This document shows positions 1 to 7,554 of a DNA stretch of 25,362 bases, piece after piece; within the stretch, counting starts at the first letter, position 1; each line of letters opens with the position of its first letter. The stretch spans positions 1-25,362 of the forward strand of contig JAZRHK010000067.1 in NCBI GenBank assembly GCA_045644725.1, given 5' to 3'. The position numbers were made by a program, and so were the translations under genes. The notes under the pieces were generated by a model. That model ran no database searches, was not told the DNA's origin, and was given only the letters and a program-made list of their open reading frames with translations. Origin of the DNA: CAAGNP01 sp045644725. Its GTDB lineage: Bacteria > Bacteroidota > Bacteroidia > Bacteroidales > UBA932.

Positions 1-2992
1 ACAGTTCGCCGAATGCAGCAGCAATCTCCTTCATCTGCTTGCCGTACTTCTTGCCAAGCACCTTGAATACAGGTTTGATCTTCTTGGTAATAAGGCCGGT
101 GGTATCCTTGATGAATTCCACCTCTTTTACATTCACCTCACCCAAAACAAGTGATTTGATCTTCTCAAACTGCTCTTCGATCTTAGGGTCAAGCACAGGG
201 ATAATCATCTTGGCAAGTGGCTGACGCACTTTGATATTGACCTTTCTGCGGAGGGCAAGTACCATAGATGAACTCCTCTGGGCAAGTTCCATCCTCTCTT
301 CAAGGTCCTTATCAATATATTTCTCCTCATAAGAAGGCATCATCACGAAGTGGACAGACTCTTCGGTATGACGGCCTGATACTGCATTCAAATCTGCAAA
401 CAGTCTGTCCATATAGAATGGAGCGATAGGTGCAGCAAGCAATGCAACTGTCTCAAGAGCTGAATAGAGTGTCTGGTAAGCTGCAAGCTTGTCCTCATTC
501 ATCTCACCGCCCCAGAATCTCTTACGGTTCAACCTTACATACCAGTTGCTCAAGTGGTCACATACGAAGTCCTGGATCATACGGCCTGCGGTGGTCACAT
601 CGTAGTTCTCATAACACTCTTTCACATCTTTGATCAGGCTGTTCATAAGTGAAATGATCCATCTGTCAATCTCAGGTCTCTTCTCCACAGGAACCTCTGC
701 CGCTTTGGCGTCAAAGCCATCCACATTGGCATAAAGTGCGAAGAATGAGTATGTATTGTAAAGTGTTCCGAAGAATTTCCTGCGCATCTCATCCACGCCG
801 GCCTCATCAAATTTGAGGTTATCCCATGGCTGAGCATTGGTAAGCATATACCATCTCAAAGAGTCTGCACCATACTGGTCAAGGGCTTTGAAAGGATCCA
901 CCGCATTGCCAAGTCTCTTGGACATCTTGTTTCCGTTCTTGTCAAGTACAAGACCATTTGACACTACTGTCTTATATGCACACTTGTCGCTTACCATAGT
1001 ATTGATAGCGTGGAGTGTGAAGAACCATCCGCGTGTCTGGTCCACACCCTCAGCGATAAAGTCTGCTGTCTGACCAAAAGCGGGATCATCAAGTTTCGCA
1101 AGACCCTCCTGTGCATAAGGCATAGCACCTGAGTCGAACCATACATCGATAAGGTCTGTCTCCCTCACCATCTTCTTGCCCGAATCTGAAACCAGGAAGT
1201 AGTTATCAACATAAGGTCTGTGAAGGTCTATCTTGTCGTAATTCTCTTTTGTCATATCTGCAGGATTATAACCCTTCTCTTTAAGAGGGTTATTGGCCAT
1301 AAATCCTGCTGCTACAGATTTTTCAAGTTCTGCATAGAGTTCTGCTACAGAGCCGATACATTTCTCCTCGCTGCCATCCTCGCTTCTCCATATAGGTAGA
1401 GGTGTACCCCAATATCTGCTTCGTGACAGGTTCCAGTCCTGAAGGTTCTCCAGCCATTTACCAAAGCGGCCTGTACCTGTAGATTCTGGTTTCCACTGGA
1501 TAGTTTTATTCAGTTCCACCATCCTCTGCTGAACAGCAGTCGTCCTGATGAACCACGAATCAAGAGGGTAATAAAGGATAGGTTTGTCGGTTCTCCAGCA
1601 GTGTGGATAGTTGTGGACATGTTTCTCGATCTTGAACGCTTTGTTCTCCTGTTTAAGCATCACACAGATATCCACATCAAGTGTAGGGGTATCTTCGGTA
1701 GCCTCGCTGTCATACGCATTCTTCACATATCTCCCTGAGAATGGACCATAAAGCTCTTCATCCACATTTGATTTTACAAAAGCGGGATCCATATCCTCAA
1801 TACGGTACATTCTTCCCGCCTTGTCCACCTGTGCCTGGCGTACACCCTGTGCATCCACAACTACCAATGGTGGAACACCAGCAGCTTTTGCCACTTTATT
1901 ATCATCAGCACCGAATGTAGGTGCAATGTGCACGATACCTGTACCATCCTCAGTGGTAACATAATCACCAGGGATCACTTTGAAAGCACCTGCCTCAGGT
2001 TTTACCCAAGGAATAAGCTGCTTGTAAGACATCCCGCAAAGTTCAGGGCCAAGCATAGGCTCACCTACCACCTCCCAAGGGACAAGTTTGTCACCCTGCT
2101 TGTAATCTGCCATTGCCACCTCTGCAGCTTTAGGGCTGAAGTGGGCATTCAATAGAGGCTCTGCCACTACATAGAGTGCAGGGATGCCGGTATATGGATT
2201 AAATGATTTTACTGTAAGATATTTGATTTTGGGACCTACGCACAATGCAGTATTTGAAGGCAGGGTCCAAGGGGTAGTGGTCCAGGCAAGGAAATACACA
2301 GGAAGTTCGCCTGCTCTTGAGAAGAGCACCTCTGATTTCTCGTCCTTTACTACCTCAAACTGGGCTACGCAAGTGGTGTCTTTCACATCACGGTAGCAAC
2401 CCGGCTGGTTAAGCTCGTGAGTACTCAAGCCTGTACCTGCTGCCGGAGAATATGGCTGGATAGTATACCCTTTGTAAAGGAGACCTTTGTCGTAAATCTT
2501 CTTGAGGAGATACCATAGGGTCTCGATATATCTGTTGTCATAGGTGATGTATGGATCATCCATATCTACCCAATAACCGATCTGCTCAGTAAGGGCCATC
2601 CACTCCTGAGTATATTTCATCACCTCCTTGCGGCAAGTGTCATTGTACTGCTCCACTGTTATGGTCTTGCCGATATCATCCTTGGTGATACCGAGCATCT
2701 TCTCCACACCCAACTCCACAGGAAGACCGTGAGTATCCCAACCTGCTTTTCTCTCTACAAGATAACCGGTCTGGCTCTTGTACCTGCAAAATACATCCTT
2801 GATACTGCGTGCCATCACGTGGTGGATACCGGGCATACCGTTTGCTGAAGGGGGACCTTCAAAAAATACGAATTTGGGACACCCTTTTCTTGCTTCAAGT
2901 GACTTGCCGAAGATGTTGTTTTTCTTCCATTTATCTAGTACTGCACGATTTACATCGACTAGATCCAATCCTTTATACTCTGCGAACTTCAT
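1..2992 (-). CDS. ileS: Isoleucyl-tRNA synthetase, C-terminal end outside window
   Basis: Class I aminoacyl-tRNA synthetase that charges tRNA-Ile in the cytoplasm. The reading frame is open from ATG at 2990-2992 to the window edge, giving 997 codons with no stop seen. Reading the minus strand shows the class I HIGH-type signature as GIHHVMAR (H57, H58) preceded by FFEGPPSANGMPG, and the second signature KMSKR at about residues 689-693. The last readable residues, VLGKKYGKQMKEIAAAFGEL, match the C-terminal region of the long Bacteroidetes/eukaryote-like IleS type. That family is usually about 1,130-1,160 aa, so roughly 140 residues are probably missing. The HHVM form of the HIGH motif belongs to this IleS clade, some of whose members are less sensitive to mupirocin; the resistance point is family knowledge and not shown here. 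It is divergent from cvpA across a 70-base spacer. Confidence 0.97.
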   Translation of the reverse strand, partial: MKFAEYKGLDLVDVNRAVLDKWKKNNIFGKSLEARKGCPKFVFFEGPPSANGMPGIHHVMARSIKDVFCRYKSQTGYLVERKAGWDTHGLPVELGVEKMLGITKDDIGKTITVEQYNDTCRKEVMKYTQEWMALTEQIGYWVDMDDPYITYDNRYIETLWYLLKKIYDKGLLYKGYTIQPYSPAAGTGLSTHELNQPGCYRDVKDTTCVAQFEVVKDEKSEVLFSRAGELPVYFLAWTTTPWTLPSNTALCVGPKIKYLTVKSFNPYTGIPALYVVAEPLLNAHFSPKAAEVAMADYKQGDKLVPWEVVGEPMLGPELCGMSYKQLIPWVKPEAGAFKVIPGDYVTTEDGTGIVHIAPTFGADDNKVAKAAGVPPLVVVDAQGVRQAQVDKAGRMYRIEDMDPAFVKSNVDEELYGPFSGRYVKNAYDSEATEDTPTLDVDICVMLKQENKAFKIEKHVHNYPHCWRTDKPILYYPLDSWFIRTTAVQQRMVELNKTIQWKPESTGTGRFGKWLENLQDWNLSRSRYWGTPLPIWRSEDGSEEKCIGSVAELYAELEKSVAAGFMANNPLKEKGYNPADMTKENYDKIDLHRPYVDNYFLVSDSGKKMVRETDLIDVWFDSGAMPYAQEGLAKLDDPAFGQTADFIAEGVDQTRGWFFTLHAINTMVSDKCAYKTVVSNGLVLDKNGNKMSKRLGNAVDPFKALDQYGADSLRWYMLTNAQPWDNLKFDEAGVDEMRRKFFGTLYNTYSFFALYANVDGFDAKAAEVPVEKRPEIDRWIISLMNSLIKDVKECYENYDVTTAGRMIQDFVCDHLSNWYVRLNRKRFWGGEMNEDKLAAYQTLYSALETVALLAAPIAPFYMDRLFADLNAVSGRHTEESVHFVMMPSYEEKYIDKDLEERMELAQRSSSMVLALRRKVNIKVRQPLAKMIIPVLDPKIEEQFEKIKSLVLGEVNVKEVEFIKDTTGLITKKIKPVFKVLGKKYGKQMKEIAAAFGEL

Positions 2993-3009
2993 ATGGTTAT
3001 AAATTTTAA

Positions 3010-3041
3010 CTTGCGAAGATACGAAAAGATAATTATATTTG
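3010..3041 (+). promoter_or_regulatory. Bacteroidetes-type promoter for cvpA
   Basis: A perfect -7 element TATATTTG (3034-3041, consensus TAnnTTTG) lies 20 bases downstream of a -33-like CTTG (3010-3013). Transcription should start a few bases after 3041, leaving about 15 untranslated bases before the ATG at 3063. The position of the -7 box rules out translation from the upstream in-frame codon at 3039. Confidence 0.65.
3014..3021 (-). promoter_or_regulatory. Candidate -7 element of ileS
   Basis: The minus strand reads TATCTTCG here, one mismatch from the Bacteroidetes -7 consensus TAnnTTTG. It lies 21 bases before the ileS ATG, the same spacing as the three better promoters in this window. 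No good -33 TTTG box is visible; only TTTT lies about 22 bases upstream. A second imperfect copy, TATCTTTT, lies 10 bases further upstream. The element falls between the -33 and -7 boxes of the divergent cvpA promoter, so the two promoters would overlap. This is a tentative call. Confidence 0.35.
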
Positions 3042-3062
3042 AGAAAATTTAAACTTACAACT

Positions 3063-3557
3063 ATGAGCGTAATCGACATTATACTTCTGGTACCATTCGC
3101 CTATGCATTGTACAAAGGGATTAAAAACGGCTTTGTAGGCCAAGTAGCAGGAATAAGCGGAATCATTCTGGGCATAATCCTCGGCTCTAGATTTTCAGCA
3201 CTCCTCTCCACGTATGTAGCCCAATGGATCAGCGCCAGTGAACAGGTGATCAAAATCATCTCATTTGCCCTGATAATTGTCGCAGTGATACTTCTGGCCA
3301 CCATCTTGTCCAAGATAATCGAAAAATTATTTTCGTTGGTCATGCTCGGATGGCTCAATAAACTCCTTGGAATACTGTTGGCCTTTGCCGGATGCGCATT
3401 TATTCTTGGAACAATACTCTCACTCATTTCCTATATAAACGAGACCTGGTTTGTTATTGTCCCACAGGAAAAAATAGCAGAATCTGTATTGTATCAGCCT
3501 CTGGAGGATATAGCGAATATGATTTTCCCATATTTAAAAAAATTCTTCACCCTATAG
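3063..3557 (+). CDS. CvpA family inner-membrane protein
   Basis: A 164-aa multispanning membrane protein of the CvpA (colicin V production) family, PF02674. The N-terminus reads MSVIDIILLVPFAYALYKGI, followed by the family's glycine-rich KNGFVGQVAGISGIILGI stretch. About four hydrophobic segments are visible, at roughly residues 3-22, 24-45, 60-85 and 95-125. The family is broadly conserved and linked to purine supply, colicin V production and envelope stress in enterobacteria; its molecular function is not settled. The frame is open from 3039, but that codon lies inside the promoter's -7 box, so I use ATG 3063. The gene stands as a single transcription unit between its own promoter and a strong terminator. 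Despite the name, closeness to the bacteriocin-like cassette does not by itself imply a role in it. Confidence 0.88.
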   Translation: MSVIDIILLVPFAYALYKGIKNGFVGQVAGISGIILGIILGSRFSALLSTYVAQWISASEQVIKIISFALIIVAVILLATILSKIIEKLFSLVMLGWLNKLLGILLAFAGCAFILGTILSLISYINETWFVIVPQEKIAESVLYQPLEDIANMIFPYLKKFFTL

Positions 3558-3593
3558 CGGCCCGATAATTTTTTTTTAAAAATCAGCATATAG

Positions 3594-3640
3594 TGACACA
3601 ACCGACAACTTTTTCAAGTATTGTCGGTTGTGTCATTTTT
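3594..3640 (+). terminator. Intrinsic terminator after cvpA
   Basis: A perfect 15-bp inverted repeat, TGACACAACCGACAA (3594-3608) and TTGTCGGTTGTGTCA (3621-3635), encloses a 12-base loop and is followed directly by TTTTT (3636-3640). This is a textbook rho-independent terminator on the plus strand. It isolates cvpA from the downstream exporter cassette, whose promoter begins within the T-tract. A second, regulatory role cannot be excluded because such a long perfect palindrome sits just upstream of that promoter. Confidence 0.85.
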
Positions 3641-3656
3641 ATTGTGCGCTTCCCGC

Positions 3657-3664
3657 TATGTTTG
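3657..3664 (+). promoter_or_regulatory. -7 element of the exporter/bacteriocin-like operon
   Basis: TATGTTTG is a perfect match to the Bacteroidetes -7 consensus TAnnTTTG. It lies 20 bases before the ATG of the 46-aa gene, the same geometry as the cvpA and small-membrane-protein promoters. The -33 position (about 3634-3637) falls in the end of the terminator palindrome and its T-run (CATT/TTTT) and is a poor match to TTTG. Either the promoter is weak or it needs an activator. Confidence 0.5.
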
Positions 3665-3684
3665 CTGCCGAAAAGCGATGAGCC

Positions 3685-3825
3685 ATGAGACAGATGAGGA
3701 GAGAGATTGCAGAGAGTGTACAGGGAATGCTACCCGAGTTAAACCCAATAGTGCGGGTATTGTACCATATTTCGCTCATTATCTCTACCCTCCTGTTCAT
3801 AGCCTTGGTAACAACTGTACTATGA
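3685..3825 (+). CDS. 46-aa single-span membrane protein, candidate immunity protein
   Basis: A short gene starting MRQMRREIAESVQG and ending in a strongly hydrophobic tail, LIISTLLFIALVTTVL. It has an arginine-rich N-terminus (R2, R5, R6), a proline-containing middle (P17, P21) and one predicted transmembrane helix from about residue 22 to the end, an N-in topology by the positive-inside rule. Three points support it as real: the ATG lies 20 bases after a perfect -7 box; the frame upstream is closed by a TGA at 3679-3681; and its TGA (3823-3825) overlaps the exporter start as ATGA, the classic translational-coupling arrangement. I recognise no family. Small membrane proteins beside class II bacteriocin genes are often immunity proteins, so that role is a reasonable inference but unproven. 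It could instead be a leader peptide controlling exporter translation, or an exporter accessory subunit. Confidence 0.62.
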   Translation: MRQMRREIAESVQGMLPELNPIVRVLYHISLIISTLLFIALVTTVL

Positions 3826-5948
3826 GGAGAAAAATAGAAATACGCCAATTGGACAAGCAGGACTGCGCAGCAGCATGTCTTGCCTCCATCGCTTCGCACT
3901 ATGGATTGGATATTCCACTAACCATTATACGTCAAAAGTGTGGTACAACCACAGAAGGGACAAGTCTTAAAGGGATTCTGGAGGCCGCTTCTCACCTTTC
4001 TATGAACGCGCGTGCCTATAAAACTTCTTCACCTTGCTATGCTATACAACACCTCACCGGAATCCCTGTCCCTTCTATTCTTCACTTCAGGACTGGAGAT
4101 GGATGGTTACACTTCGTCGTTCTATATCGCATTTCATCCGGAAACATCCTTATAATGGACCCTCAGGATGGGAAGATGCACAAGCTGGATGAGGATAAAT
4201 TTAAAAAATTGTGGACTGGATACATAGTGCTGGTAACACCTTCCTCCAGCTTTTTGAAAGGCAACTTCACCACCCCTTTCTCTGCAAGAATGATCAGCCT
4301 GCTCAAGAATCACAGAAAAGAGATAATACCTTCTGTACTGGGCTCTCTGACATATGTTCTGATAGGGCTGGGGACATCACTCCTTCTTCAGTACACAATA
4401 GACCATATAATACCCCTGAACAGCTTTGAGCCTATATTCAACTGCGCCATATTGTTCGGCATATTAATAATCTTATCCATTTTCATAGGGTACATAAGGA
4501 CCATTTGCCTTATCAGGGGAAGCATAAGTATAGACGCTACAATAATAATGGAATATATTCACCATATTTTCCACCTGCCTCTCTCTTTTTTCCGTGAACA
4601 TAGCATCGGGGAGATCCACTCCAGAATAAATGATGTATACAGAGTCAGATCATTTGTATCCGGGAAACTGACAGTGATGTTCATATCTGCAATTGCATTG
4701 TCAGGATCCCTCCTTCTCCTATTTTCATTCTATTGGAAGCTTGCTGTAATGATATTGGGATTCATACCGATATATTTGATATTATACTATTGGGCTGACA
4801 GGAAGAACAAGACAAACCACAGAAGGATAATTGAGTCATCAGCAAAATTTGACAGCACTGCCATAGGGGCCATTTCTTCCATCGACACAGCCAAGAATTT
4901 CTCATGTGAGGAGTTGTTCACCAGGCAGGTGGAGATACAATACACAAATATGGCCCAGGCACTTTACTGTGGCGGGAGAGGCAATGCTCTGATCAGCACA
5001 TTAATTGAAGCTACCTCCCAAATTATGACATTTATGGTAATCACTTTGGGTGCAATATTTGTGGTCAAAGGAGAACTTACCACCGGAGAACTGATATCAT
5101 TCTACACTTTAACAAGCTTTTTCACTTCACCCCTAGGTGCTTTGATCGAGAGTACGCGGGAGTTGAATGAAGCTAAAATTGCCGCTCAAAGGGTATTTGA
5201 AGTGCTTGACTTGGGAAAGGAAATAGACAAAAGCAGGATGATTCCGATGCCGGAACAATTTGGAGGGGACATCATTTTTGAATCGGTGTCATTCCGTTAT
5301 CCAGGGAAGCATCCCCTATTCCAGAGACTCTCCTTTACAATTCACCACGGGAAGATAAATACCATTACAGGTGCTAACGGCTGCGGGAAAAGCACCATTG
5401 CATCACTTATTATGAGAAACCTGATCCCTGAAGAAGGACAAATTCTTATAAACAATATAAATATACACCATTTTGAAATCGGACAATGGCGGCAACATAT
5501 ATCAATCATCCCACAGCATGGTAATTTGTTCAATGGAAGTGTGCTGGAAAATATTGCTATGGGGGATAAACATCCGGATATTGACAAAGTGCTGAGGTTG
5601 TGTGGGGTTGTAGGGATGATTGATTTTATCAATCACTCAGAAGAGGGGCTGCTCAAACAGGTCGGAGAAGGTGGGAAGAACCTTTCAGGCGGGGAGAGGA
5701 TAAAGATTTTGTTGGTCCGTGCTCTATATCGCGACCCAAAGATTATAATCATGGATGAATCGACATCCCAACTGGACAGGAAATCAATCCAGATGACTAT
5801 TTCATTGACCAGAAGCCTTTCTGACCAGGGGATTACAATAGTTAACATAAGCCACGACCAGAACATAATGGAATGCTCTGATTATATAGTCAATCTTGAT
5901 ACATTGTACACAAAGGTGAATGGCTGCACACCTTCCCATTGCAGCTGA
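3822..5948 (+). CDS. Peptidase C39-containing ABC transporter (PCAT), double-glycine peptide exporter
   Basis: A 708-aa inner-membrane exporter that removes double-glycine leaders and pumps the mature peptide out. The N-terminal C39 cysteine protease domain (about 1-140) shows Q9 and catalytic C15 in QLDKQDCAAACLAS, H97 in WLHFVVLYR and D113 in IMDP. A six-helix exporter domain follows (about 165-440), then the ATPase with Walker A GANGCGKST (517-525), signature LSGGE (621-625), Walker B IIIMDE (D645, E646), D-loop SQLD and the H-loop ISHD. Length is typical for PCATs (about 700-730 aa). The frame is open for 67 codons upstream, but that extension begins inside the terminator hairpin and has no C39 similarity; ATG 3822 gives the canonical start and overlaps the preceding stop. 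Its likely substrates are the two adjacent leader peptides. TolC- and HlyD-like partners follow, completing a type I-like envelope-spanning exporter. Confidence 0.95.
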   Translation: MRRKIEIRQLDKQDCAAACLASIASHYGLDIPLTIIRQKCGTTTEGTSLKGILEAASHLSMNARAYKTSSPCYAIQHLTGIPVPSILHFRTGDGWLHFVVLYRISSGNILIMDPQDGKMHKLDEDKFKKLWTGYIVLVTPSSSFLKGNFTTPFSARMISLLKNHRKEIIPSVLGSLTYVLIGLGTSLLLQYTIDHIIPLNSFEPIFNCAILFGILIILSIFIGYIRTICLIRGSISIDATIIMEYIHHIFHLPLSFFREHSIGEIHSRINDVYRVRSFVSGKLTVMFISAIALSGSLLLLFSFYWKLAVMILGFIPIYLILYYWADRKNKTNHRRIIESSAKFDSTAIGAISSIDTAKNFSCEELFTRQVEIQYTNMAQALYCGGRGNALISTLIEATSQIMTFMVITLGAIFVVKGELTTGELISFYTLTSFFTSPLGALIESTRELNEAKIAAQRVFEVLDLGKEIDKSRMIPMPEQFGGDIIFESVSFRYPGKHPLFQRLSFTIHHGKINTITGANGCGKSTIASLIMRNLIPEEGQILINNINIHHFEIGQWRQHISIIPQHGNLFNGSVLENIAMGDKHPDIDKVLRLCGVVGMIDFINHSEEGLLKQVGEGGKNLSGGERIKILLVRALYRDPKIIIMDESTSQLDRKSIQMTISLTRSLSDQGITIVNISHDQNIMECSDYIVNLDTLYTKVNGCTPSHCS

Positions 5949-5965
5949 AACTAATACCAAATACT

Positions 5966-6157
5966 ATGGACGAGAAATTATTAAAGATGAATGTCTGGAA
6001 AGAGGTATCCTCTATTGAGTCCGAAACCATAAGGGGTGGATTGGGCATAGGAGACATCAAAAGGATCTTTAAACTGATCGGGAGCTTTTTCCAGTTTGCC
6101 CATGATTACTACGATGACTTCAAAAAAGGCTATGAGAATGGATGGAACTTATTTTAA
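5966..6157 (+). CDS. Double-glycine leader peptide 1 (putative bacteriocin alpha/beta subunit)
   Basis: Encodes a 63-aa precursor. The leader, residues 1-25, starts MDEKLLKMNVWKEV and ends ESETIRGG, with V-12, E-8, I-4 and Gly-Gly at -2/-1 as C39 peptidases prefer. The predicted 38-aa mature peptide begins LGIGDIKRIFKLIGS. It has an amphipathic N-terminal half and an aromatic middle (FFQF, HDYYDDF), and ends KKGYENGWNLF. It has no cysteine, is near neutral in net charge, and contains one GxxxG motif (GYENG, core positions 30-34). In class IIb two-peptide bacteriocins, GxxxG motifs mediate pairing of the two subunits. The start is ATG 5966, 17 bases after the exporter stop; in-frame codons further upstream lie in the exporter's last bases and would only lengthen the leader. 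A signalling peptide is the main alternative. Confidence is high for a secreted GG peptide and moderate for bacteriocin. Confidence 0.82.
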   Translation: MDEKLLKMNVWKEVSSIESETIRGGLGIGDIKRIFKLIGSFFQFAHDYYDDFKKGYENGWNLF

Positions 6158-6160
6158 AAT

Positions 6161-6165
6161 GGAGG
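6161..6165 (+). promoter_or_regulatory. Strong Shine-Dalgarno site before peptide 2
   Basis: GGAGG lies 5 bases before ATG 6171. Strong Shine-Dalgarno sequences are uncommon in Bacteroidota, whose ribosomes generally make little use of them, and I see none like it before the other genes here. It decides the peptide 2 start: ATG 6171 and not the in-frame ATG at 6159, which overlaps the motif. Confidence 0.5.
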
Positions 6166-6170
6166 TAAAA

Positions 6171-6347
6171 ATGAACGGAAATTTGATTTTGGTACAAGAA
6201 GACGAACTTTATACCATATGCGGAGGAAAATCTGAAGAGATAGCTGATATTGTGGAATTTATAGGAATGGGGTTCGGCATCATTGCCAAACTTATAGACA
6301 AAATTAAATCTGCATTCAAAGATGCCCAAAGACAGCCTGCCAGTTAG
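6171..6347 (+). CDS. Double-glycine leader peptide 2 (putative bacteriocin partner subunit)
   Basis: Encodes a 58-aa precursor. Its 19-residue leader MNGNLILVQEDELYTICGG fits the double-glycine consensus closely (V-12, E-8, L-7, I-4, G-2, G-1); a cysteine at -3 is unusual. The predicted 39-aa core begins KSEEIADIVEFIGMGFGII and continues AKLIDKIKSAFKDAQ, a clear amphipathic helix ending in a polar QRQPAS tail. It has six basic and six acidic residues, no cysteine, and a GxxxG motif (GMGFG, core 13-17). It starts 13 bases after peptide 1 stops, and its last 26 bases overlap the TolC-like gene. The pairing of two small GG peptides, each with GxxxG, next to one exporter is the standard class IIb layout. 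Peptide 1 and peptide 2 share a loose G-x-G...KLI pattern, so they may be diverged duplicates. Confidence 0.82.
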   Translation: MNGNLILVQEDELYTICGGKSEEIADIVEFIGMGFGIIAKLIDKIKSAFKDAQRQPAS

Positions 6348-7554
6348 GATTATCCTTTTCACACTTATCCTTTTTAGCCCGAGGGATGGAGGAGCCCAAA
6401 AAATATGGACTTTGGAAGAGTGCATCGCCTATGGTTTGGACAACAATCTGGACCTTATGTCTGAAAAAATAGGCTCACTCCATTCTTTAGGTGAATACCA
6501 GAAATCCAAAATGGAGTACACCCCTTCAATTAACGGCACAGGTTACCTCGCTCTCAACCACGAGAAGAGGTTTGAACCGGAAATTGACATTTCAGTCACT
6601 TTGTTTGACGGAATGAAGAGATTCAACAACACCAAGAGCCTTAAAACTTTGCATCAAATAAGTGGGCAGGAATACCTCAAAACAAGAAATGAAGTAACCA
6701 TATCCATCACACGGGCCTATCTGGAGCTATTGCTGGCAAATGAATTGGCAAAAGTCGCAAAGCTTAGCTATGACAATATCAAGGAGCAGTACCTGCGGCA
6801 AAAAACGCTGCACGAAGCGGGCAAGGTCTCTTATTCGTCCCTTCTGGATATGGAGTCGCAAAAATCTTCAGAGTTAATGGAACTGACAAACGCCATCAAT
6901 CAGCAAATCTCTCAAACAGTAACGTTAACACAGCTAATGAACTTTCCACACTCTGAAGATTTTTTAATTTCTGACCTGATAACTCACCAAGATATCGTAA
7001 TGACACATAGGAATATCGTCGATTCAATATACGCATCAGCCATTGAGCTGCCGCAGATAAGGGCAGCAGAGCTGGAGGTAAGAAAAAAGGGGTATGAAGA
7101 GAAAATTGCCAAAGGGACAATACTCCCTACTGTTTCCATGGATATGTCGTACAACCTCCGGAAAAACTCCAATCTGGTCGGACTAACCGTACATATACCT
7201 ATCTTCAACCAAGGATATGCACTCTATAGCATCAAACAGAGTGCATTGGAAAAGAACAGATACGAGATTGAGCTCAAAAAGAAACACCAACAGCTATACA
7301 AGGAGATACAGATGGCAGTACAGGACGCAATATCCTACTACGAGGAGTACCAGGCTGCACTTAAGCTGGTGGAAGCTGCTGAAGAGGCTTTCATATACCA
7401 TCAGGAAAAACTGGAGGTAGGACTCATAACACCAATTGATTACAACTACTCCAAAAACAAGCTTATGGAGGCCAGATCAAAATCTATCCGGGCCAAATAC
7501 AAATATATTTTTCAACTCAAAGTTTTAGATTTCTACAAAAGTGTGGGCTATTAG
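6322..7554 (+). CDS. TolC-family outer-membrane channel protein
   Basis: A 410-aa outer membrane efflux protein (OEP/TolC family, PF02321). The N-terminus has a signal peptide, VRIILFTLILFSP, with probable cleavage near GGAQ. The mature protein then begins IWTLEECIAYGLDNNLDL, the usual TolC-family opening. Two OEP repeats are visible, each with long coiled-coil-forming stretches rich in E, K, L and A (about 130-200 and 305-400). No lipobox cysteine is present, so it is not a lipid-anchored OprM-type protein. Bacteroidota exporters of GG peptides need such a channel to cross the outer membrane. The ATG lies inside the end of peptide 2 (26-base overlap) and the 3' end overlaps hlyD by 14 bases, suggesting tight translational coupling. 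The start could shift a few codons, but the signal peptide fixes it closely. Confidence 0.9.
   Translation: MPKDSLPVRIILFTLILFSPRDGGAQKIWTLEECIAYGLDNNLDLMSEKIGSLHSLGEYQKSKMEYTPSINGTGYLALNHEKRFEPEIDISVTLFDGMKRFNNTKSLKTLHQISGQEYLKTRNEVTISITRAYLELLLANELAKVAKLSYDNIKEQYLRQKTLHEAGKVSYSSLLDMESQKSSELMELTNAINQQISQTVTLTQLMNFPHSEDFLISDLITHQDIVMTHRNIVDSIYASAIELPQIRAAELEVRKKGYEEKIAKGTILPTVSMDMSYNLRKNSNLVGLTVHIPIFNQGYALYSIKQSALEKNRYEIELKKKHQQLYKEIQMAVQDAISYYEEYQAALKLVEAAEEAFIYHQEKLEVGLITPIDYNYSKNKLMEARSKSIRAKYKYIFQLKVLDFYKSVGY

Noticed and set aside
3039..3062. Longer N-terminus for the CvpA family protein
   Set aside because: The upstream codon lies in the -7 box, so it would not be transcribed from the recognised promoter.
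3063..3557. CvpA protein as part of the bacteriocin-like cassette because of its colicin V name
   Set aside because: It has its own promoter and terminator, and CvpA is a widespread housekeeping family; adjacency alone is not evidence.
3658..3681. A 7-codon minicistron (MFAAEKR) before the 46-aa gene
   Set aside because: It begins inside the -7 box and so is probably upstream of the transcript start.
3621..3821. A 67-codon in-frame extension upstream of the C39 exporter
   Set aside because: It begins inside the terminator stem, has no C39-like sequence, and precedes the likely transcription start; the ATG at 3822 gives a canonical C39 N-terminus and an ATGA junction with the 46-aa gene.
5939..5965. 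Longer leader for peptide 1 starting within the end of the exporter gene
   Set aside because: The extra residues do not fit a double-glycine leader, and ATG 5966 gives a normal 25-residue leader.
5966..6347. Lanthipeptide or other post-translationally modified peptide precursors
   Set aside because: The cores lack cysteine and no modification enzyme (LanM, radical SAM, YcaO) is nearby; unmodified GG peptides fit better.
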